NCBI RefSeq assembly: GCF_016097405.1
Contig: NZ_JAEHGD010000001.1
Location: forward strand, 766,345-830,344
DNA from: a methane-oxidizing endosymbiont of Gigantopelta aegis
GTDB taxonomy: Bacteria; Pseudomonadota; Gammaproteobacteria; Methylococcales; Methylomonadaceae
DNA: 64,000 nucleotides
Reading direction: 5' to 3'
Shown: positions 1 through 9,142 of the stretch, piece by piece
How positions within the stretch are numbered: the first letter of the stretch is position 1
Layout of the letters: every line of letters begins with the position of its first letter
Program-made: the position numbers and the translations under genes
The notes under the pieces: model-generated
Databases searched by the model: none
Told to the model about the DNA's origin: nothing
The model's input: the letters and a program-made list of their open reading frames with translations, nothing else

Positions 1-117
1 AACAAAATCAATCTAGGTGGCTTTTTTGAAAATCTGTCCAGCCGGGATCAAAAGCGCTTGTCTGCATTTGTCGCACAACTGGAACGGCAATACATTCGGC
101 AGACTAAAAACAATTGA
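1..117 (+). CDS. C-terminal end of an unidentified protein (partial)
   Basis: An open frame runs from the window edge to a TGA at 115-117 and gives the last 38 residues of a protein. The tail is mostly amphipathic helix (residues such as LSSRDQKRLSAFVAQLE), like the C-terminal dimerisation helix of small regulators such as MarR, but that likeness is weak and I do not assign a family. It converges with pepN, whose stop lies 31 bases downstream. No terminator is visible between them. Confidence 0.5.
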   Translation, partial: NKINLGGFFENLSSRDQKRLSAFVAQLERQYIRQTKNN

Positions 118-147
118 CCTGCATACCACCCGATAGAATACGCACAC

Positions 148-2805
148 TCACAGCAGGCTCTTGCTGGCAACCTCATACACATCGCGCGAAATAGAATCGA
201 TCTGCATAATCCGCTGTAACTGTGCTTTCATCTGTTGCTGACGCAAGGTGTCGAAACGACGCCATTGCGTCAATGCCGCCAACAAACGCGCGGCAACTTG
301 CGGATTGATGACATCCAACGCAATAATCTGATCGGCCAAAAATTGATAACCTGCACCATCACGCCGATGAAAATGCACGGGGTTAGCCTGACTGAATGCA
401 CCAATCAACGCCCGTACTCGATTGGGATTCTTCAGATCGAAAGCTGGATGCCGAGCCAGAGCCTGCACGCTGTCAAAAGCATTCGCAGCGGAACTACTCG
501 CTTGCAGACTAAACCATTTATCAATCACCAGCGCTTCATCCTGCCACTGCTGGTAAAAATCGGTCAATGCTGACTCTTTTTCAGGATGTTGACTATTGAC
601 GATGGTGCTTAGCGCCGCCAGCTGATCGGTCATATTACCCGCGCTAGCATATTGTTCTGTCATCAAGCTATAAACGGAATCTTTTTCCAAATGACTTAAA
701 TAATGCAGGCATTGGTTTTTGATCCGCCGGCGACCGATGGCGTCACTGCTGAAATCACCCGATTCGTCGCGATGATATTCATGATAATAGCTTAAAAAGG
801 TTTCTTCTAACGCTTCAGCCAAAGCCTTGCCCACAAACTCCCGGGCTTGATGAATGGCATCAACATCGACCACATTCATCTGCTCTGATAAATAACTTTC
901 TTCCGGCAATGTTAGCAATAAGGCCAAATAAGACAAATCCTGCCAGGATTGCTTAAGAACGGTGGCAAAAGCATCCGTCAATAATGCGTTCATTTTCAAG
1001 GGCCTGGCGTTTTGAATATCGTAGATCAATCCTAAAATAACCTGGCTGGCCAGTTGTTGCCCAGCCTCCCAGCGATTGAAGCTGTCGCTGTCATATTGCA
1101 ACTGAAACGCCAACTGCACCGGGGTACGATTCAGCCGTAATTTAAGCGGTGCTGAAAATCCCCGTAGCACAGACAGCAATGCGCCCTCCGGCACATGATT
1201 CAAGACAAACGATTGTTCGGCTTCAGTCAGCGACAATGTCACCTGTTCTGAAGAGCTCATGCCATCTATCTCGACAGCAAGCGGCTGACCATCACGACCT
1301 ATCAGCCCAATCGTCACCGGAATATGCAGAGGTTGTTTATCGGGCTGACCCGGTGTCGGCGGGCAGGTTTGAGAAAAAACAACCCGAAGCTGACAGTTTT
1401 CGGCATCGTAATATTCTTCCACTGACAGTTCCGGCGTACCTGCCTGCGAATACCAGCGTCTGAACTGGCTTAAATCAGCCTGGTTGGCATCTTCCATGGC
1501 TTTGACAAAATCATCGCAGGTTACTGCCTGACCATCATGACGCTCGAAATAAAGATCGCTACCTCGCCGGAAACCATCCGCCCCCAGAAGGGTATGCAGC
1601 ATTCTGACCACTTCCGCACCTTTCTCGTACACGGTCAGAGTATAAAAATTATTGATTTCGATATAGGAATCCGGCCGGATGGGGTGGGCTAATGGACCTG
1701 CATCTTCAGCAAATTGTCGGGTTCTGAGCATTTTGACATCTTCGATCCGCTTGACGGCACGCGACGTTTGATCAGCCGTAAATTCCTGGTCCCGAAAAAC
1801 GGTGAAGCCTTCTTTTAAACTGAGCTGAAACCAGTCCCGACAGGTGACGCGGTTGCCGCTCCAGTTATGAAAATATTCATGTCCGATGACGCCTTCTATA
1901 TGCTCATAATCGGCATCGGTCGCTGTATCCGGGCGTGCCAACACAAACTTGGTATTAAAAATATTCAAGCCCTTGTTTTCCATCGCGCCCATGTTGAAAT
2001 GACCGACGGCAACAATCATGTACAGATCCAAATCATATTCGCGGCCATATACCTGCTCATCCCAGTGCATAGCTTTTTTAAGTGACTGCATGGCATGATC
2101 ACATTTATCCAGATCATGTGCCTCGACATAAATTTCAAGTGTGATCTCGCGCCCGGATTGCGTGACAAACCGATCATGGATTTTTTCCAACTGCCCCGCG
2201 ACCAACGCAAACAGATAACAAGGTTTGGCAAACGGATCTTCCCAGGCGACCCAGTGTCGATTATCCGGCAAGTCGCCCTGATCGATTTTATTACCATTAG
2301 ATAACAGCACGGGATAACGCGCTTTATCAGCCTCCAGCCGCACCTTGAAACGACTCATTACATCCGGCCGGTCGATAAAATAGGTAATCTTGCGGAACCC
2401 TTCGGCCTCACATTGCGTGCAGAGCATCGTATTGGACAGATACAAGCCTTCGTAAGCGGTGTTGGCGGCCGGATTGATCCGGTTGACGATTTCCAGTGTA
2501 AACACGCTGTCTTGCGGCACCTGAAAAATAACCAGGCTTTCGGCAGTCTGCCGATATTGTTCTGCATTCAATGCCTGACCATCTAATTTTACGCTGTCCA
2601 GTTGTAATCCTTCTCCCATTAACAGCAGTTCAGTACCTTGTCGTTCACTGGCAGGATTACGCCGAATCGTCATCTTCGAGGCGACCTGAGTGTTATCGGC
2701 ATCCAGTTTGAAATCCAACTCGACGTGGTCAATTAAATAATCAGGAACGGTATAATCTTTCAAATAAATCGTTTTTGGGTTTGCATCTTTCATGTCATCT
2801 TCCAT
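148..2805 (-). CDS. pepN: Aminopeptidase N (M1 zinc metallopeptidase)
   Basis: PepN removes N-terminal residues from peptides in the cytoplasm, a late step of protein turnover. The protein is about 885 residues, close to the usual 870-890 of bacterial PepN. The exopeptidase motif GAMEN lies near residue 274 and the zinc site HEYFH near 310, followed 19 residues later by the third ligand Glu in LKEGF. The N-terminal beta domain and the long helical C-terminal domain are both present. I prefer the ATG at 2805, which overlaps the DUF423 stop as TGATG and implies translational coupling; a TTG sits one codon upstream. It is the last gene of the degQ-moaB-DUF423-pepN run, and no frameshift is visible. 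Confidence 0.97.
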   Translation of the reverse strand: MEDDMKDANPKTIYLKDYTVPDYLIDHVELDFKLDADNTQVASKMTIRRNPASERQGTELLLMGEGLQLDSVKLDGQALNAEQYRQTAESLVIFQVPQDSVFTLEIVNRINPAANTAYEGLYLSNTMLCTQCEAEGFRKITYFIDRPDVMSRFKVRLEADKARYPVLLSNGNKIDQGDLPDNRHWVAWEDPFAKPCYLFALVAGQLEKIHDRFVTQSGREITLEIYVEAHDLDKCDHAMQSLKKAMHWDEQVYGREYDLDLYMIVAVGHFNMGAMENKGLNIFNTKFVLARPDTATDADYEHIEGVIGHEYFHNWSGNRVTCRDWFQLSLKEGFTVFRDQEFTADQTSRAVKRIEDVKMLRTRQFAEDAGPLAHPIRPDSYIEINNFYTLTVYEKGAEVVRMLHTLLGADGFRRGSDLYFERHDGQAVTCDDFVKAMEDANQADLSQFRRWYSQAGTPELSVEEYYDAENCQLRVVFSQTCPPTPGQPDKQPLHIPVTIGLIGRDGQPLAVEIDGMSSSEQVTLSLTEAEQSFVLNHVPEGALLSVLRGFSAPLKLRLNRTPVQLAFQLQYDSDSFNRWEAGQQLASQVILGLIYDIQNARPLKMNALLTDAFATVLKQSWQDLSYLALLLTLPEESYLSEQMNVVDVDAIHQAREFVGKALAEALEETFLSYYHEYHRDESGDFSSDAIGRRRIKNQCLHYLSHLEKDSVYSLMTEQYASAGNMTDQLAALSTIVNSQHPEKESALTDFYQQWQDEALVIDKWFSLQASSSAANAFDSVQALARHPAFDLKNPNRVRALIGAFSQANPVHFHRRDGAGYQFLADQIIALDVINPQVAARLLAALTQWRRFDTLRQQQMKAQLQRIMQIDSISRDVYEVASKSLL

Positions 2806-3182
2806 CAATCCTGTTTTTTAGCGGCATAGACCAATAATAAACACCACGCAATTAACCATGATACGCCACCTACCGGTGTAATCATGCCTAACCTAGGCCA
2901 ATCCAATAACACCAGCAAATATAAACTCCCCGAAAACAATATAATGCCGGTAAACATCAAGCGTCCGGCCCACTGTAACAAAACATTGTTTTCACCTTGC
3001 TGTTGAACCAGTGCCACCAGCCCCAAACCTAAGGCGTGCCACATTTGATAGTTCACCGCTGTTTTATAAACGGCCAGCATCTCAGCTGTCAGTACGGTTT
3101 TTAATACATGTGCACCAAAAGCGCCCATCGCCACCGCTAATGCGGCGCTCAATGCCGCTAATGTCAGTAAAGGTGAACGCAT
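2805..3182 (-). CDS. DUF423 family small membrane protein (YgdD-like)
   Basis: A 125-residue hydrophobic protein with about four predicted membrane helices. It opens with a small-residue-rich helix (LAALSAALAVAMGAFGAHVLK) and carries the GAFGAHVL motif typical of DUF423/YgdD inner-membrane proteins. The molecular function of the family is unknown. The ATG overlaps the moaB stop by one base and its own stop overlaps the pepN start, so it is almost certainly co-translated with both. Nothing in the context gives a specific role. Confidence 0.88.
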   Translation of the reverse strand: MRSPLLTLAALSAALAVAMGAFGAHVLKTVLTAEMLAVYKTAVNYQMWHALGLGLVALVQQQGENNVLLQWAGRLMFTGIILFSGSLYLLVLLDWPRLGMITPVGGVSWLIAWCLLLVYAAKKQD

Positions 3183-3700
3183 CAGACCTCCTTCAGTCGA
3201 GGCATCAACTGCACCAAATTACACGGTTTGGTGCGACTGTCGAGCTGATGCACGATGATTTCATCCCACGCCGTACGGCAGGCATTAGATGACCCAGGCA
3301 AACAAAAAACATAGGTTCGGTTGGCGACACCGGCAACGGCTCGAGATTGAATGGTCGAGGTTTTAATCGTATCCCAGGACAGCATCCGAAAGACTTCGCC
3401 AAACCCATCTAGCACCTTATCCAGCAATGGCGAAATCGCCTCCGGTGTCCCATCACGGCCTGTCACCCCGGTACCGCCTGTGGTTAAAATCACATCGACC
3501 TCGGGGTTGGCAATCCAGGCCGAAACCTGCGCGCGTATTTGATAAATATCATCGGCCACAATGCTTTTCTCATAAACCTTATGTCCGGCAGCGAGAACTC
3601 TCTCGCATAATGTATTTCCAGACACATCATCCGCCTCAGTACGGCTGTCAGATACCGTCAACACGCAGATATTCAACACTTTTGCTTTTATTTCTGTCAT
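3182..3700 (-). CDS. moaB: Molybdenum cofactor biosynthesis protein B
   Basis: A 172-residue MoaB/Mog-type MPT-binding protein. The family adenylylates molybdopterin or helps insert molybdate during molybdenum cofactor synthesis in the cytoplasm. Visible markers are the [14 protein letters not shown]-terminal loop, the [17 protein letters not shown] nucleotide/pterin-binding motif near residues 93-109, and the [17 protein letters not shown]-terminal loop. Its ATG overlaps the degQ stop by four bases (ATGA). Because degQ is broken by an insertion upstream, expression of moaB may be reduced by polarity or driven from a new promoter; that is inference. Confidence 0.95.
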   Translation of the reverse strand: MTEIKAKVLNICVLTVSDSRTEADDVSGNTLCERVLAAGHKVYEKSIVADDIYQIRAQVSAWIANPEVDVILTTGGTGVTGRDGTPEAISPLLDKVLDGFGEVFRMLSWDTIKTSTIQSRAVAGVANRTYVFCLPGSSNACRTAWDEIIVHQLDSRTKPCNLVQLMPRLKEV

Positions 3701-4583
3701 TTCAATACCAAAAAGAATGCATCACCACCGCGCTGAATATTGATCAGCAACGGACTTGTTGGCCTGACAACTTGTGCCAGCTCCTCCAGATTATGCACAC
3801 GATAACGATTGGCCGACACGATAATATCACCCGGCCGCAAACCGACATGCCAGGCATACGAACCGGTATGAATTTTTTCAAACATGACCCCTTCGACCCG
3901 GCCTTTTGGGCTATTCATCAGTACCGTTCCGGCCAACCGTTGATGTAATGTGTCGCCGGCTATGGTCTGTTTTTTCGGTTTCCCGATCACAGCTTGAATG
4001 CGTTTTTCTTCATTGCCCCGAATCACTTCAAGCTCAACGACATCCCCTACTTCCATCAAACCGATTATGTTCCGAATTTGCGCACTGTTTTTAATCGAAC
4101 GACCATTGACAGCGGTAATAATATCACCCGGCTCCAATCCGGCCTTGGCAGCGGCAGAATCAGACTCGACCCGACTGACGACGGCTCCGTGCGAGCTTTT
4201 CAGGCCAAATGCCGCAACCAACTCTGATGTGAGATCCTGGGTCGTAACCCCCAAACGTCCGCGCCGAACTTTTCCATGTTCAACCAAGGCATCGACCAGC
4301 GTCATCACCATATTGGCAGGAATTGCAAAGCCAATCCCAACATTGCCACCATTCGGCGCCAGAATCGCGGTATTCATACCAATAAACTCACCGCGCAAAT
4401 TGACCAATGCGCCACCGGAGTTGCCAGGATTAATCGAAGCATCGGTCTGAATAAAGTCCTCATAGCCTTCAATCCCAAGGCCTGAACGCCCTAAGGCACT
4501 GACGATCCCGGATGTCACTGTTTGTCCTAAGCCAAAAGGATTACCAATAGCCACCACGAAATCGCCGACTTTTAATCGACTAG

Positions 4584-5294
4584 GGGCTGTTGCCATTTCA
4601 CATAGGTAACCATAAAAAGGCGCAAGCCAGAGCGATAGAGCCTTCAAAATTTCGTTTGAGTTTGTCATATCGCGTGGCGATCGCTCTGAAATGCTTAAGT
4701 CTTGCAAACACATTTTCAACGAGATGGCGATATTTGTAGAGACACCAATCCATTTCATCATTTCCCCGAGTTGAATTCTTTTTTCTTGGGATAACAGGAA
4801 CAGCCCCTTTGTCTTTAATTTGAAGACGTAATGCTTCACTGTCATAGCCTCTGTCAGCAACTATATAGTCACCTTTTGGGAGCTCTGCAACTAATTTCGG
4901 TGCTTCTTTACAGTCATGAACTTCGCCGCCTGTCACTGAGAAATGAATAGGAAGACCACAGGCATCAACGGCCATATGAATTTTACTGGTGTTCCCGGCG
5001 ACAGATTTCCCTATCGCTGTTTCTTGTTCACAGGCCGCACCACTAATTACCAAAAGCCGTGGGTAAATCTCTCCAGGGACAACCTACTCGCAAGCGATAA
5101 AAATACCTTCGACTGTTTTTCGAAGACAAGGTTTGTCATAAATTCCCATTTTCAACATAATTATCTTCAGTTTCTCCCAAAGTTCATCCGTAAGCATTTG
5201 TCGGGGCATAGTTTGCTTGTTTTTGAGTCAAAATAAACAATCTATGTGGCGGAGTTATTGAATTTCAAGGGGATTTTCAAAACGGCAACAGCCC
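4584..5294 (-). mobile_element. IS5-family insertion sequence, copy 1 (internally deleted, 711 bp)
   Basis: The ends are inverted repeats (GGGCTGTTGCC at the left, its complement GGCAACAGCCC at the right) and are flanked by the 4-bp direct repeat CTAG at 4580-4583 and 5295-5298, which fits the YTAR target of IS5-group elements. Compared with copy 3 (850 bp) it lacks about 138 internal bases (equivalent to 17374-17511), joining at base 5042/5043. It lies inside degQ in the same orientation. Confidence 0.93.
4598..5209 (-). pseudogene. IS5-family transposase remnant, copy 1
   Basis: The N-terminal HTH part (MPRQMLTDELWEKLK) starts at 5209, but a T run is one base shorter than in copy 3, which shifts the frame after about 35 codons. 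The 138-base deletion removes the WNAVYKRFNDWSRK linker and the first catalytic Asp (FIDGSIVKAH in the other copies). The C-terminal part keeps VADRGYDS (second Asp) and [12 protein letters not shown] (Glu) and ends normally in LWLPM. With one DDE residue missing it cannot be active. Confidence 0.9.
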
Positions 5295-5799
5295 CTAGAA
5301 TCGGCCACTTTTAATGCTTTCAAGCCATCAGCTGGAATTTTTATCACCGCGACATCGGCTTCTGCATCCGCCCCGAGCAATTTAGCATCAAACTGCCGAC
5401 CATCTCGTAAAGTAACCTGGATCTTATCAGCTTGATCAATAACATGATTATTGGTGACGACATAGCCTTTTTTGGCATTGATGATAACACCGGATCCCAA
5501 ACTGTTCCGTTGCTGTCGAGGCCGATTGGGAATCTGGAAAAAATAACGAAAAAACGGATCGTTCATCATCGGGTTATTTCGTACCGCTTTAGTGGTCGAA
5601 ATATTAACCACCGCCGGCATGGTTTTTTCCAGCATGGGCGCTAATGAGGGTAATGTCTGACCCTCAATAAAAGCGGGAAGAATATTTCGGGCCAATGCCG
5701 GACTGAAAACACCGGCTACCCACAATGCTATCACTGCAAGCCAAAGGGCTTTTATTTTCATATAACCTCATCCATTGATTATTCGGAAATTACCAGCGG

Positions 5800-6054
5800 A
5801 TTAACTTAACCCAGCCATTGTCATGCTATAAAACTATTTATATCTTTTATCGTATCTACTCACCCCCTCTAAAAAGCAGGTGTAGGTTGTTGATTTATCA
5901 GGCTTGCATAACAGGGATGTTATGCAGAACTACATGGATGTATTCACGTGTCCTGATAAATCAATGACCTACTCCGGCTAAAACACAACCGGGTGAGCAG
6001 TTACCTTTTATCAATAGCTCATGTTATTGACGACAAAGCTTAGGTTAAGTTAAT
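5800..6054. repeat. Composite inverted-repeat element between degQ and the cNMP/rhodanese gene
   Basis: The 378-base gap 5762-6139 holds an element with outer arms ATTAACTTAACC (from 5800) and GGTTAAGTTAAT (to 6054). Just inside are CCAGCCATTGTCATGCTAT on the left and GTTATTGACGACAAAGC on the right. Close relatives of both arms occur side by side, without the middle part, at 17788-17849. The middle holds the covarying hairpin element at 5882-5972. This suggests a small mobile repeat with a second repeat nested in it. No coding sequence is seen. Confidence 0.7.
5882..5972. repeat. Covarying hairpin repeat, copy A
   Basis: A 21-base outer stem (5882-5902 with 5952-5972, 19 of 21 positions paired) encloses a second 8-bp hairpin, TGCATAAC at 5905-5912 with GTTATGCA at 5919-5926 and loop AGGGAT, then the conserved single-stranded tract CTACATGGATGTATTCACG. 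Copies B (13840-13932) and C (54830-54928) share the tract and the architecture but have different, still complementary, stem sequences. Confidence 0.85.
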
Positions 6055-6139
6055 CCCATAAATGCATATTTTGATCTATCATTATATCAGCGTTCTAATA
6101 TAGTCAGGATTTTTCCAAACATACGCGCATCATGAAACT

Positions 6140-7487
6140 ATGACAATTGAAATTCCGTCAGCGGATGCCAGTCTTATTCGAACCTTCTTTCCCCTCTGTC
6201 ATCTACCGCAAAAAAATTTCAAAAAACTTTGCAGCCATCTTGATATCAAAACGGCACAAGCGGGCGAGTTCATTTTTCAACTGGGGCAAGAACAAAATCA
6301 ACTAATTTATTTGCTTGACGGTAAAATAAGTTTACAGTTAAAGGAGTTTGAACTGGAATCTGTCCAAGCAGGAACGGAAGCGGCGCGTTTTGCCTTGGCT
6401 CATCAAATTCCACGCAAAGTTAACGCTTGCGCAGAAACAGCGCTACGTTATATCTGTCTGGATGCCGCAATTTTAAATACACTACAACAGCAAAATACCA
6501 CAACCGAGGATTCAAGTGAGATGATTGTTGAAGAACCTGAAGAAAGCGGTGATGACTGGATGACAACACTGCTAAAATCGCCGATTTTTCGGGCGCTTCC
6601 TCCTGCAAATTTGCAGCGCATCCTGATAAACCTGGAATCAATGGAATTCAAACAAGGTGAAATCATCATCAAACAGGGCGAACCTGGCGATTTTTATTAC
6701 CTCATCAAACAAGGTGAGTGCTTACTTTTGCGCCAACCCTCTCCAAAACTCAAACCTATCAAATTAGGAGAACTGAAAGCACAGGATACGTTTGGCGAAG
6801 ATGCGATTATTTCCGGCAATCCCCGCAGCGTTTCCGTCATTGCAAAAACCGATGTGTCATTACTGCGCTTGGATAAAGAAAATTTTATTGAACTGATTAA
6901 AAAACCGTCATTAAAATTTATTACTCTGGAACAGACTCAGCAAAAACTCGCACAAGGTGGTATTTTGATCGACCTTCGTACAGCCGAAGACTTCAAGCAA
7001 CAGCATCTTCCAAACAGCATCAACATCCCTTTCTTTTTCTTTACGTATGCATTTAAAAACACTGGATCGAAAACAACCGATCATCGTCGTTTGTGAAGAT
7101 GGAAAAACAAGCCAGGCCGCGGCTTTTTTGTTACTGCGTAACAAATTTGATGCCTCAATCCTCGAGGGAGGAATGACGGCTGTAGACACATCGACTCAAA
7201 GCGCACCGGCTTTTTTGATTGATGATGGCGTAGAAATCGATGTAAAAACAGTACCCGAAAACAGCACCGATATCGAACAAGAAACGCGTCCGACAAAGGA
7301 TGACGACGAACCCAGCATTGATGTATTACAAAAACGGATTATAGAATTGGAAAACCAATGTGCTGCACTCAAAGCGGAGAAACAAGCTATTCTGCAGAAA
7401 TATCAGCAACTCCAACAAAAATTACACAACTTCGTCAAAAATAATTTCGAGCGCGCATTAAAAAGGCCGCCACCGGGGACTCGGTAA
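6140..7487 (+). pseudogene. Twin cyclic-nucleotide-binding domain plus rhodanese protein, frameshifted
   Basis: The first frame (6140-7096) encodes two cNMP-binding (CAP-like) beta-barrel domains, about residues 15-130 and 145-265, the second with GEIIIKQGEPGDFYYLI and FGEDAIISGNPRSVSV, then the start of a rhodanese domain (ILIDLRTAEDFKQQHLPNSINIPF). The second frame (7047-7487) continues the rhodanese domain with active-site loop VVCEDGKTSQ and a C-terminal coiled coil. One extra T in the run near 7031-7041 separates them; removing one base restores 448 codons. The intact protein would be a cytoplasmic sensor linking nucleotide binding to sulfur transfer or thiol chemistry, but the partner is unknown. 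Sequencing error, true decay or slippage are all possible. It is divergent from degQ. Confidence 0.78.
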
Positions 7488-7497
7488 AGCGGCCTTT
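7462..7497 (-). terminator. Rho-independent terminator, probably for the 42-residue peptide gene
   Basis: The perfect 9-bp stem AAAGGCCGC/GCGGCCTTT (7462-7470 with 7489-7497) contains a second stem ACCG/CGGT. On the minus strand it is followed by a TTTTT tract, so it best serves the small gene ending at 7520. It also overlaps the stop codon of the plus-strand rhodanese gene and may act on both strands. Confidence 0.8.
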
Positions 7498-7519
7498 AAA
7501 AATACCTCAGAAGATATTT

Positions 7520-7648
7520 TTACTCTTCGTCTTTAGGTTCTGCGAAAACCCATTTTACGAAAAAATAACCTGCAGCGATAATTACAACCGCTCCAATCAT
7601 GCCTGCCGGCTCTTTTAACAGTTCTGTTAAGTCTAAGATCGCTCCCAT
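7520..7648 (-). CDS. 42-residue single-pass membrane peptide
   Basis: An ATG at 7648 preceded by AGGTAGGA opens a frame of 42 residues beginning MGAILDLTELLKEPAGMIGA and ending in FAEPKDEE. It has an amphipathic N-terminal helix, one membrane helix (MIGAVVIIAAGYFFVKWVF) and an acidic C-terminal tail. A strong terminator 22 bases past the stop, a plausible ribosome site and protein-like composition support a real gene. I recognise no family. It could be a subunit of a membrane complex or a free regulatory peptide. It lies between the rhodanese gene and IS5 copy 2. Confidence 0.7.
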   Translation of the reverse strand: MGAILDLTELLKEPAGMIGAVVIIAAGYFFVKWVFAEPKDEE

Positions 7649-7807
7649 GAGTGTCCTACCTTTTTGTAATGTTGTTGATAAATGTACCAATTAATTGGCA
7701 TCTGAGGGTTCTATGTTACTTTGGATTCCCTTAAAGTCAAGTAATTCATCTATCAACACTAAAAAAAATAAGGTATCTACCACATAAATATCTTTCCTCT
7801 AAACTAG

Positions 7808-8408
7808 GGGCGCTCTGAAATGCTTAAGTCTTGCAAACACATTTTCAACGAGATGGCGATATTTGTAGAGACACCAATCCATTTCATCATTTCCCCGAGT
7901 TGAATTCTTTTTTCTTGGGATAACAGGAACAGCCCCTTTGTCTTTAATTTGAAGACGTAATGCTTCACTGTCATAGCCTCTGTCAGCAACTATATAGTCA
8001 CCTTTTGGGAGCTCTGCAACTAATTTCGGTGCTTCTTTACAGTCATGAACTTCGCCGCCTGTCACTGAGAAATGAATAGGAAGACCACAGGCATCAACGG
8101 CCATATGAATTTTACTGGTGTTCCCGGCGACAGATTTCCCTATCGCTGTTTCTTGTTCACAGGCCGCACCACTACTATGCTGATGTGCTTTCACAATACT
8201 CCCATCAATAAATTCCCATTCCAGGTCTGGATCAACAACCAAGGCGTTAAAAATACCCATCAGTTTTTCTTTACGAGACCAGTCATTGAATCGTTTATAT
8301 ACCGCATTCCACTGTTTTTCGAAGACAAGGTTTGTCATAAATTCCCATTTTCAACATAATTATCTTCAGTTTCTCCCAAAGTTCATCCGTAAGCATTTGT
8401 CGGGGCAT
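7808..8408 (-). pseudogene. IS5-family transposase remnant, copy 2
   Basis: It starts at 8408 with MPRQMLTDEL but loses CPWRDLPTAFGN to the 68-base deletion. It then reads FNDWSRKEKLMGIF through a five-A tract in one frame, so here the A and B parts of the transposase are joined. FIDGSIVKAH (first Asp), VADRGYDS (second Asp) and [12 protein letters not shown] (Glu) are all present, but the C-terminus is cut right after LKHFRA. Confidence 0.88.
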
Positions 8409-8494
8409 AGTTTGCTTGTTTTTGAGTCAAAATAAACAATCTATGTGGCGGAGTTATTGAATTTCAAGGGGGATTTTCAAAACGGCAACAGCCC
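7808..8494 (-). mobile_element. IS5-family insertion sequence, copy 2 (doubly deleted, 687 bp)
   Basis: CTAG direct repeats flank it at 7804-7807 and 8495-8498. Relative to copy 3 it has lost 95 bases at the left, from just inside the inverted repeat (only GGGC remains), and 68 bases equivalent to 17513-17580. With its left end gone it should be immobile. It sits in the gap upstream of the 8692 gene and interrupts nothing recognisable. Confidence 0.92.
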
Positions 8495-8691
8495 CTAGAG
8501 CACAAACTCGTTGCCCGCTAAAAAACACACCACTGAAATAACTATTATCTCTCCACACTTCAAAATTTCAGACGCGTCCAGATTGCCATCTGCGCCTATA
8601 ATGAGTAATATGGACAAGAATAATAAAAACGTGTGTGCGTGTCATTCACGCCCATGATAATAACAACCTTAGAACACAAAGAGGAAGAAAA

Positions 8692-9123
8692 ATGATTGGT
8701 GGCATATTAATGATTCTTATTGCAGTCTGGATTTACCAATCCGTCAGCAAAGTAAAAAAACCGAATGGCTTGTTTTGGGTTGCCGGCTGTGCCGCACTCT
8801 TTTTTGCCGTTCAATGGTTACTGGTTCAACTCAATATCATCATCATCGACACCTATCAAGGCGATGATATTGGTGGCAACTATGATCGTGATTTAACCAG
8901 TATTGGCGATCGCATGACGAACGAACAAGGCACTGGCGGCACTTTCATGAATGTGGTGTTTGAATTGCTACCACCTTTCGGCGCTTTTTTAGTCGTTGCA
9001 CTGATTCGAACCAAATTCATCATGCAGGAAGCCATTACTGTGGCTAACTTATTCAGCGGCATTAAAGAAATGTTTATCAGCATCAAAAATAGCTTTAAAT
9101 CAACTGCTGAAGACAAAGAATAA
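8692..9123 (+). CDS. Hypothetical membrane protein, three predicted helices
   Basis: The start at 8692 is chosen because AGAGGAAGA precedes it by a normal spacing; an upstream in-frame ATG at 8635 lacks such a site. The 143-residue product has two N-terminal membrane helices (MIGGILMILIAVWIYQSV and LFWVAGCAALFFAVQWLLV), a polar loop rich in Asp and Gly (about residues 54-82), a third helix (LLPPFGAFLVVALI) and a charged C-terminal tail. I recognise no domain. A terminator follows directly, so it appears to be monocistronic. The nearest upstream feature is IS5 copy 2, which may have separated it from its native promoter. Confidence 0.72.
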   Translation: MIGGILMILIAVWIYQSVSKVKKPNGLFWVAGCAALFFAVQWLLVQLNIIIIDTYQGDDIGGNYDRDLTSIGDRMTNEQGTGGTFMNVVFELLPPFGAFLVVALIRTKFIMQEAITVANLFSGIKEMFISIKNSFKSTAEDKE

Positions 9124-9142
9124 CTCCCCATCTACACATCGA

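Larger units (their letters stand above)
3697..5761 (-). pseudogene. degQ: Periplasmic serine protease DegQ/DegP, interrupted by an IS5-family insertion
   Basis: The 5' part (5761 to 5299) encodes a signal peptide, the NNHVID segment with the catalytic His, and EADVAVIKI with the catalytic Asp. The 3' part (4579 to 3697) resumes at [17 protein letters not shown], carries GNSGGAL with the catalytic Ser, then two PDZ domains. Removing the IS and one CTAG copy (4580-5294) leaves 1350 bases, exactly 450 codons, rejoining as [12 protein letters not shown]. The rebuilt 449-residue protein matches the normal DegQ length of about 455. DegQ/DegP degrades misfolded envelope proteins. As it stands Asp and Ser are on separate pieces, so no active protease is expected. 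The start has a good GAGG ribosome site. The gene heads the moaB-DUF423-pepN operon. Confidence 0.93.

Noticed and set aside
148-2808. TTG at 2808 as pepN start
   Set aside because: The ATG one codon later overlaps the upstream stop as TGATG, the usual coupling arrangement, and needs no rare start codon.
5882-5972. Integron attC site or CRISPR repeat as explanation for the hairpin elements
   Set aside because: There is no integrase, cassette array or regular spacing; single copies lie tens of kilobases apart and lack the attC core pattern.
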